From the NCBI GenBank assembly GCA_051453625.1, contig JBOZIK010000001.1, positions 83,297,995-83,361,994 on the forward strand: a stretch of DNA of 64,000 nucleotides, in the 5' to 3' direction. The position numbers and the translations under genes were made by a program. Below the pieces are notes generated by a model. That model was not told the DNA's origin, made no database searches, and was given only the letters and a program-made list of their open reading frames with translations. Positions 56,390-64,000 of this stretch are shown one piece after another; position 1 is the stretch's first letter; each line of letters starts with the position of its first letter. This stretch comes from Welwitschia mirabilis (lineage: Eukaryota > Gnetophyta > Gnetopsida > Welwitschiales).

Positions 56390-57420
56390 ATCAATAACAG
56401 CAAAGAGAAAAGTAAAACCTTTAGAGAAAATAGAAGAGCAGAGGAGGGAAAGGAAGAAGAAGTTAAGGAAGAAGAGTTAAATGAAGAAGAAGAGAAGGAT
56501 GGAATAGATAACAACATTATAAATTTATTAGCTTCTATCAGAAAGGAGCAACTACATGATATTTTTCAAGAAGATGCCTTAAAGAATTTCTTAAAAACAT
56601 TTAAAAAATTATGGAAAAGAATGTTTCACAAATAAAATTATTCATCTTGATCTTAACATGCAAGGCAAATATCTGAGACCTATGTTTAAGAAGTTCGGCA
56701 AACTTAAAGATTACACTATAGTCCTGGACAAGGTCATGAGGAAGTACTAAGGCTATGCCTTCATAACATTTAAGAAAATGGGAGATGCACAAAAAGATTT
56801 AAAAGAGCTATATAAAAATATAAAAAATAAAAAATACAATTTGCCAAATCAAGTTTACTTACCCTATTGTTATGAATAAGGCCTCTTTTAATAATCCATA
56901 GGCTATGTGCTTTTTGCATATAAGACTTGAAAGAAGCAAAGAAAGCACTAGAGAAGCATATAAAAAGCTCAAATGGATATGTTTTGCAATGCAAATGGGT
57001 TATATTTTGCAATTCAAATGGGCTACATTTTGCAATGCAAATGGTCTATTGGGAGTAACAATCATAGAAAAACCATAATCCAAACCCTTATACATCAGTC
57101 AATATAGATTTTACTGCTCCTTTAGTAACAGGATAGAATCTTATCTTTTTTGATGTACTTTTTACTCATAATCCACTTTTAGCTTAGCCATATAATCTAA
57201 TACTTTTGGCTCCAATGAATCTTAATCAAGATTTATCTCTTACCACTAGATTTGCTACTACTAGTTAGTTGGTAATGAATCCCAATATTTTGGGAATGTA
57301 TGGATCTCTTCTGAGCTTGAATGCATATTGTAACTCATAACAGTTCAGGGGCATGCCTATTAGCACAAAGAAAATATCACAATCAAGTATTAGATTCTTT
57401 GGTGAAGTAAAGCCTTACTT
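56390..57420 (+). pseudogene. UBA2-like RNA-binding protein (two-RRM) pseudogene
   Basis: The order matches plant UBP1-associated protein 2. A Lys-rich start (AKRKVKPLEK, near 56400) is followed by an acidic stretch (EEVKEEELNEEEEKD) and LLASIRKEQLHDIFQEDA, where the family has LL.P.SKDQL...DAA. RRM1 spans about 56634-56850: KIIHLDLNM, LRPMFKKFGKLKDYTIV, DKVMRKY*GYAFITF (RNP1 with a stop), KDLKELYKNI. Of RRM2 only the second half is seen: DLKEAKKALEKHIKS and GYVLQCKW (56926-56995). The C-terminal part reads NPNILGMYGSLLSLNAY. These proteins bind U-rich RNA in the nucleus. Stops, frame changes, loss of the RRM2 N-half and a 23-bp tandem repeat in RRM2 show it is dead. Whether it was captured by the adjacent LTR element or is an independent duplicate cannot be decided. 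Confidence 0.68.
56970..57052 (+). repeat. tandem repeat, 22-23 bp unit, three and a half copies
   Basis: Units start at 56970, 56992, 57015 and 57038 (CAAATGGGCTACATTTTGCA type). The first unit overlaps the end of RRM2 (VLQCKW), so the array grew from coding sequence. Confidence 0.9.
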
Positions 57421-60019
57421 AGGTTCTTAATTTTTTTCTTTCATATCTACATTAGGATGTTGTTCTATATTTAATTTTGTAGAACTTCATGTTTTGTAGT
57501 ACATTAACTTGATTTTACATTTTATGATAGTAGGCTAACTTTGTACACTTTTAGTCATGCTTCATAGGTTTTTGGTACTTGGATTTTTGGTACTAAAATC
57601 TTTTTATTTATTTTTTATTAAAGTTGAATAAAGATATTTTCGTTGCATTTGAAAATGAAACTTCATATTTTCAATTTTCCAAAAATTGCTTTGGTAAGTT
57701 CTTATGGCTTTATTTTGTTTGAAAATTGTTTCAAAGAAATTACCATCCATAATATTTTGTTTTTCTTAAATGTTATCTTCATGCTTCTGATAGCTTTTAT
57801 TATAGATTTTAATTTCCCTTAACATTAAATGTCTATGTATTTCTACTTTGCTGAGGTTTTTCGTTGGCTTTTATTAATGTATTTTCAACGTTTAAAACAT
57901 TTGAAATTTTAGAGTGTATTATTTACATGTCCCAAGTTTCTTTTACATTTCATATTACCTTTAATTTTATTTTTGAATTCTTGGGAGACTACACATTTTT
58001 GAATGACTAGGCTATAATTTTGTAAAACATATTCTACTTGCTAACCTGTTAAAATTTGTAAGTATTTCGCAAGTATTTTTTCACAATTCAAAGCCTTAAA
58101 AATCCAAAAGCCTCATCATAAAATGTATAGGAACGTAAATGCAAATCTACAAAAGATGTGTTAACCTTTCCATGAGGATTGTAGGGACAATTTGATTCTA
58201 CCTTTATCATTCATGCTTCTTTCCATTTATGTTAATCCCTTCAATTGCTATCCTTGGTTTTTAAAACCCTTTCTACTAGTTGACTCTACTATATTTATTT
58301 TAAGGGGGTGTATATATTCCTATTTTAGGTGATATTGGATGATGTTTGTTTTATGCAAATACAAATTTCATATCATATCATTGTTCTACTACTTTATTGA
58401 AGATGTTATAGGCATGACTTTAGGTCCAATACAAAGCCATTTTACATTCCTTTGTAACCTAACATCTTCCATTTAGTCAAAACATAAATTCTATTTGGAA
58501 ACACAATAGAAGAATCCTTCTTCATTTAAATTGGCTTTTCAATCCTTGTGTAATGGGGATGATCACTATGTGGTCTAAAGTTTGAAGTTTTTGGAATTAA
58601 CAATAATCATGAAAAATTAATGTGCTTAAAGTTTCAGATGTTAAAACCCTTTTCTATATGAATAGTGGCTTAAAGTAATCTAATGACCTAAAAAAATTGG
58701 GAAGCATAAAATAAGGTTTAAAGTAAGTTCCCAAGACTTCATTTTCTCTCCAATGGTCTTATAACTATAATATATAGGAATTTACTTTTTATTTCATAAA
58801 AGATGAATTAAACCTAGAAATGACTTGTCTATCTTCTAATGGTTTCTGAACTTAAGAACTGTAACTCTTTAAGGATTCTTTATAATCTAAAGTAATGTGT
58901 ATGCCCATTTTGTTGAAATTATAGCCCTTTTTCCCTATTTCAAAGTGTGATTAATTTTCTTTTTAGTTAAAAACCTTGGTTATAAGATAATGAAAATCAA
59001 CCTCATAGCCTCTCATATAAGGTAACTTTGAATTTCATGATTTAAATAATCTTCTAAGAGGTCTTCAAACTTTTTAAAGTTATTAATGCATATTATTATC
59101 AATTTTCTATGGTGTAAATTGATTTTGATTCAATGAAACTAAATACTACTCTCTCAAATTGCAGTTCCTTCTTTCTTAGACAATGCCTAACATTAAATGC
59201 TTCTAGTTTCACTAGCTCATCATTTCATTTAATTAAGACCATTCCAATTTAATATGAAGGTGGTTTATGTTGGGAGATTAATTAGAGAAGTGGGCTACAT
59301 AGAATAAGGGTTTTATATTTTATCTTAGAGAACCATAAAAATACCATTCTTTATGATGGAAATGTTATGCCTTTTATTGTGACAACTTAGAAACTTGTAT
59401 TATTTGAAATATAGTTATTTGTTTTAAGGTTAAATGTAAAAGGAATAATTAACTTTTTTTCATTAAGTTGACATATTATGTTATTTACAATCTCCACTAC
59501 ATACTTCATAAATTAGTAAATTTCTTTCCAGTGAGAAGATTAGGTAAGAAAAGATTACTAACAATCTTAATTGATGAAAATATAAATTCATGAACCCATT
59601 CTTACTAAAAAGAAATTTTTGAATATATTGAAAGAGAAATAGAGGGGTTTGTTACAAGTTGAAATCCACTATGCAAAGTAAACAAAATTAACTTGATAAA
59701 ACCCTTAGATCCTTGCCTAATTTTTACATTAGGTACTCTTTCATTTTGATATTTATCACACTGCTACTGAATAAAGTGTACAACTACTTAGTTGAAGATG
59801 TAAGTACCTTATCTAGTTATGTAGAAGAATTGATATGAATTTTCAAACCAAGGTTGATGGCTTTAGTGCTAAAAATATGGATTTGAAACATACTCAACAA
59901 AATTTAAAGGAAAAAAACTCAATTATTTAATGAAAAATATTGGTAAGTACCTTTGAATAAATATTACTTGACACAGAATCATGAGTTGTACTTGGATTTC
60001 TTTTCATTTTGCAAAGACC
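57421..60019. other. unassigned; first part may be the pseudogene 3' flank
   Basis: 57421-57700 is T-rich with a GAATAAAGATA-like polyadenylation word near 57627 and could be the 3' UTR of the RNA-binding gene copy. The rest, to 60019, shows no recognised domain, repeat end or long frame. Confidence 0.4.
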
Positions 60020-60345
60020 TGATATAAACTCATTGATAGGATCGAGAACCCTAAGGGGGTGAATAGGTTCTTTCAAAAACTTAATATCAAAGACAACTTA
60101 AAGTTATCTAATTACCGTTTACATGTAAAAATAACAAAATCAATAATGTGCATATAAGAAATGAAAAACTAAATGTGAAGAATGAAAAAAAAGAAAATCA
60201 TAAACTACCAGTTTAGGTACATGCAAGATTTATAGTGATTCGAGAACTCCCCTACTCCACTCTTGATGATCAACTTCTCCCAAACTTGATCTAGGATCTC
60301 TATTACTCAATAAGTTTTGCCAGGTTCACTTGTAACCCTTACAAA

Positions 60346-60484
60346 TGGACTTTTATAGGCTAAGTCTCAACGTTAATACTAGACTTTTACAGGCTAAGTC
60401 TCAACCTTTAACAATGGACTTTTGCAGGATAAGTCTCAACCTCTAACAATAAACTTTTAAAGATTAAGTCTCAACCTTTGAAAT
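60346..60484. repeat. tandem array, 34-35 bp unit, four copies
   Basis: Units begin at 60346, 60380, 60415 and 60450. Core: GGACTTTTACAGGCTAAGTCTCAACCTTTAACAA, given in its parts as GGACTTTT, then AGGCTAAGTCTCAAC, then a variable tail. Copies three and four carry changes such as AGGATAAG and AAGATTAAG. Confidence 0.9.
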
Positions 60485-60904
60485 CAATAGATGAGATGCA
60501 ATGCAGCCTTGGTAGCTCATATATCATACATTCAGTATTAGTACAATGAATGGAGTTCTCCAAAAGATCATAATGATAAAGCTCTTAGATCTGATTCTGA
60601 GTGTAGTTTTTTTGCCAAGAATAGATCTTCTCAATCAGATATGAAGCAATTCAAAAATAAGCCAATGGAAATATAACTTAATCTTTTAGATTCACAATAA
60701 ATATACTGATTTATAATAGTACTAAAAAGATCTCTAGGTCATCTATTACCTAGCTATTTATAATGGAGTATTACTAGGATTTATTACAAATGAACTGCAC
60801 CTCCAATAACTATAAACGGCTAGAAAATGACTAGGTAATGGCTATGTATGGATACATAATGTTTATAACTTTTACTTTTCTGTACCATTCAGTAGCTCCC
60901 ATAA

Positions 60905-61260
60905 AAATCCAGTCAATACCATGAGAAATTAGTCGACCCCATCCTGGGTCTAGTCGACCCTTTACCTCTCAGTATAAAACTATGGACTATCAGCTTCTCA
61001 AGTCCGATTGAATCCATAAAAATCTAGTTGATCCCTTTCCTCTTGGTTTGGAACTATTACATATCAGTCCCATAAATTTAGTCGATCCTATGATTATCTG
61101 ATTGACCCTTTTTCATTTGGTTTAGGGATACTAGTTCTTGAGATTACAGGTCAGTCGACCCCTTAGGAATCTGATCAATTCCTCTTGGTTTAGTTCATTT
61201 TTCTTATGGCTACATCAGGTTTAGTTGACCCTTTTAGAATTTGATAGATCCCCATCGGAG
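60905..61260. repeat. cluster of GTCGACC-like palindromic words
   Basis: Intact GTCGAC occurs at 60932, 60953 and 61154. Degenerate relatives (GTTGATCC, GTCGATCC, ATTGACCC, GTTGACCC, GATAGATCCCC) lie between them, about ten in 350 bp, usually followed by CCC or CCTTT. Spacing is irregular, so this is a dispersed-word cluster rather than a strict tandem array. Confidence 0.75.
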
Positions 61261-61300
61261 GTATTGCGGTGCGTATTTATGCAATGTTTCACTTTTCATT

Positions 61301-61625
61301 CTCAATCCTGTTAATTATAAATAAGATGCAAAATACAACAAGATAGTATAGACAGAGTACTCTGGATGTCGTAATTCCATCAAAGGCTAATGGTATAGAC
61401 AATAAAGAATTGATTTCAAGAAAGAAATATGTAACTCTAATCTATTGAATTAAATTCTAATGCATGTAAATAAAAGATGCTGATGCAAACTAATCTAAGA
61501 AAGCAAACAATGATGCACCTAAACTAATTAAGCTCAGCTTTAACAAAAGCTACCCTCATAATCTATATAATTAAAGAAACCTGTCACAAATCTAGAACAA
61601 TATAAACTATGAGGGATAAGTTCCT
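61301..61625. other. unassigned DNA
   Basis: No feature is recognised. Confidence 0.5.
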
Positions 61626-62476
61626 NNNNNNNNNNNNNNNNNNNNNNNNNNNNNNNNNNNNNNNNNNNNNNNNNNNNNNNNNNNNNNNNNNNNNNNNNNN
61701 NNNNNNNNNNNNNNNNNNNNNNNNNNNNNNNNNNNNNNNNNNNNNNNNNNNNNNNNNNNNNNNNNNNNNNNNNNNNNNNNNNNNNNNNNNNNNNNNNNNN
61801 NNNNNNNNNNNNNNNNNNNNNNNNNNNNNNNNNNNNNNNNNNNNNNNNNNNNNNNNNNNNNNNNNNNNNNNNNNNNNNNNNNNNNNNNNNNNNNNNNNNN
61901 NNNNNNNNNNNNNNNNNNNNNNNNNNNNNNNNNNNNNNNNNNNNNNNNNNNNNNNNNNNNNNNNNNNNNNNNNNNNNNNNNNNNNNNNNNNNNNNNNNNN
62001 NNNNNNNNNNNNNNNNNNNNNNNNNNNNNNNNNNNNNNNNNNNNNNNNNNNNNNNNNNNNNNNNNNNNNNNNNNNNNNNNNNNNNNNNNNNNNNNNNNNN
62101 NNNNNNNNNNNNNNNNNNNNNNNNNNNNNNNNNNNNNNNNNNNNNNNNNNNNNNNNNNNNNNNNNNNNNNNNNNNNNNNNNNNNNNNNNNNNNNNNNNNN
62201 NNNNNNNNNNNNNNNNNNNNNNNNNNNNNNNNNNNNNNNNNNNNNNNNNNNNNNNNNNNNNNNNNNNNNNNNNNNNNNNNNNNNNNNNNNNNNNNNNNNN
62301 NNNNNNNNNNNNNNNNNNNNNNNNNNNNNNNNNNNNNNNNNNNNNNNNNNNNNNNNNNNNNNNNNNNNNNNNNNNNNNNNNNNNNNNNNNNNNNNNNNNN
62401 NNNNNNNNNNNNNNNNNNNNNNNNNNNNNNNNNNNNNNNNNNNNNNNNNNNNNNNNNNNNNNNNNNNNNNNNNNNN
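61626..62476. other. assembly gap (851 N)
   Basis: A run of 851 N with non-overlapping flanks. The odd length suggests a sized gap. Frames running through it are not real. Confidence 0.97.
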
Positions 62477-64000
62477 AGGTGGTAAACTATGTTTGCAAGT
62501 GAAATTTTTAAACAATAAAAGCTAGGATATCTAAGGAATGCAATTGAAATATATGTGCATCAGTAATGGACTAAATTCAAAAATTTCAAAAACTGAATAA
62601 AGTACCTATATCAGTATTAGAAGTTTGTCATCCGGTGTATCGTCTGGACGATAGTGGGGAAGACAGGCTCCTAAAAAGATTTTCAAAGTCTGGAACCTAT
62701 GATAAAAAATAGTTTAATTACAAAGTTTNNNNNNNNNNAAACACCTTCTCCTATAATAGATAGTTAAATATAATCATGTAAAAATTAAGGAGGATTTACA
62801 ATAATGATTTATCATAGTCGAAAAAACTTGATCAGAAATATGCAATATTGAAAATATATATGTATCCTGCCCCCCACTTAAAATGTGCAATATGTTCCAA
62901 ATTACCTAAATTAACGAAAATGAAAATTGTAGCAATGCTGGAATGAAAAAACTACTAAAATAGGAAAGAAGAAAATGGTAAAATGACTAGAAAATAGTAG
63001 ACATAAAAACAAAAGAAAGGCAAAGGAGAAATAGACATAAGGAATAAGAAGAAGAAGGTTTACCCAGTNNNNNNNNNNNNNNNNNNNNNNNNNNNNNNNN
63101 NNNNNNNNNNNNNNNNNNNNNNNNNNNNNNNNNNNNNNNNNNNNNNNNNNNNNNNNNNNNNNNNNNNNAGAAATAGACATAAGGAATAAGAAGAAGAATG
63201 TTTACCCAGTCTAAGTACTAACGTAGCAAACTCCAAAGTTAAACATCATAACATTACTTGAGTAAAGATGCAGGACAAAATGTATTAACGTGATAAAATT
63301 CATTCAAAATGGCAGTGGTTACAGTAATATCAATGGTTTCAAGTGTGTAGAACAATAAAGGCAAAATCAAAAGTTACTTAGAAATAGACTCATCTATTTC
63401 TACTTAAGAACTCACTAAAATCTCCAAAAGTGAAATGATCAAATGGGAATATATTTTATTTCTTTTGTCATGATAAGGGAAGTACAACCACTATTAGAGA
63501 AGTAAGGACCTATAAATCATGGCCAACTGACACCCCAGTGGAGTTCCACAGCTACCATATTACGCTGCCAATGAAGATATTTGCCCAGTGTACTTGTGGT
63601 AGGACATCATGCTTTTTTACTTTTCTTTCTTCTTCCTTCTTTTTTTTTTTTTTATAATAAAAAGAGTAATTCCCACAGAATCACACACTTAATAAGACTA
63701 AAGTGAATAAGTAAAGTAAAAGATAGAAAAGAACACTTCTCGATAACTGAATATTTAGCCACCATTTAAAAAAAACAATATAAGAAACAAGGTATCTTCC
63801 TATAAATACAGTCCATAGACATGGGAATGTATTAAGATTGAGTGAATCCAATCTTACCACTTATAAATGCCCAAGTATAAACTAATCATGATACTCTATA
63901 AAGCAATACACAAGTCAAGTTAAAAGATGATCAGGTAAAGTTATAATATTTAACTAAGGAACTAAGCTAAGAAAGAACTTAGATAGGAAAACAAATGCTT
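62477..64000. other. unassigned DNA at the window end, with two small gaps
   Basis: The region contains a 10-N gap (62729-62738), a 100-N gap (63069-63168) and a T run near 63640. TATCGTCTGGACGATA at 62638-62653 is a perfect 7+7 inverted repeat with a 2-nt spacer, in a GC-richer phrase of about 45 bp. A frame on the minus strand around the second gap has no known features. The last kilobase looks less decayed than the rest but no gene was recognised. Confidence 0.45.
63069..63168. other. 100-N gap flanked by a 42-bp repeat
   Basis: 63027-63068 and 63169-63210 are the same with one mismatch (G against T). It is probably another unmerged contig overlap. Confidence 0.9.

Larger units (their letters stand above)
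60020..61300. repeat. repeat-rich block of retroelement type
   Basis: It opens with GAGAACCCTAAGGGGGTGAATAGG (60045), a phrase I associate with a common monocot/plant copia LTR or leader repeat, here only by recollection. It then holds the 34-35 bp array (60346-60484), a stretch with TATAAA-like words, and the GTCGAC-rich cluster (60905-61260). No terminal repeats or coding domain were found. CpG is more frequent here than in the rest of the window. Confidence 0.45.

Noticed and set aside
61607-62515. Frames of about 300 codons on both strands
   Set aside because: They run through an 851-N gap; only a few codons at each end are real sequence.
1-64000. Intact tRNA, rRNA or snRNA genes
   Set aside because: No cloverleaf-type or conserved RNA gene sequence was noticed on either strand; primer sites only match tRNA 3' ends.

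Overview
The window looks like nuclear DNA of a flowering plant, in a gene-poor, transposon-dominated region. It is strongly AT-rich and CpG-poor by eye. No intact protein-coding gene was found. Everything that can be recognised is a broken transposable element or a broken gene copy. The families (Athila/Tat-type and chromovirus-type Ty3/gypsy, Ty1/copia, L1-type LINE, CACTA) and the captured genes (cysteine-rich receptor-like kinase, histone H4, UBA2-like RNA-binding protein) are all plant-type. The species cannot be named from this sequence. Much of the readable decay is G-to-A or C-to-T, as expected from deamination of methylated cytosine.

Layout. 1-5000: mostly unassigned, with a degenerate duplication and a CACTA-like right end at 4986. 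5270-8575: decayed Tat-type Ty3/gypsy leader, gag and protease. 8575-16571: two members (A, B) of one gypsy family with a ~1.24 kb LTR and a tRNA-Asp-type primer site; A carries an unusual Asn/Asp-rich reading frame where B and C carry gag. 16572-17911: a chromovirus-type 3' LTR on the minus strand, inserted in the gag of B. 20930-21640: a gypsy protease remnant. 26380-30390: an L1-type LINE with both reading frames. 31944-35187: a gag-only copia element with both LTRs. 39443-40685: a complete 3' LTR of the A/B/C family. 40748-42708: a second Tat-like leader and a gypsy reverse transcriptase fragment.

42809-53191: gypsy member C, the most complete, with LTR end, primer site, leader, gag, protease, RT, RNase H and part of integrase. 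Its leader is split by a 4.7 kb CACTA element (43440-48176) with matching 3-bp target duplications. That element carries a fragment of a cysteine-rich receptor-like kinase gene and a histone H4 copy on the same strand. 53192-55445: a chromovirus-type 5' LTR with an internal tandem array and an initiator-Met primer site. 56390-57420: a degenerate UBA2-like RNA-binding protein gene. 60020-61300: a repeat-rich block with a 34-35 bp array and a cluster of GTCGAC-like palindromes. 62477-64000: less decayed but unassigned.

Nine runs of N interrupt the window. Four of the five 100-N gaps have the same sequence on both sides, so they are probably contig overlaps that were never merged. No new defence, regulatory or metabolic system was found. 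The most interesting objects are the gene-carrying CACTA, the gag-only copia, the autonomous/non-autonomous gypsy pair, and the RNA-binding pseudogene.
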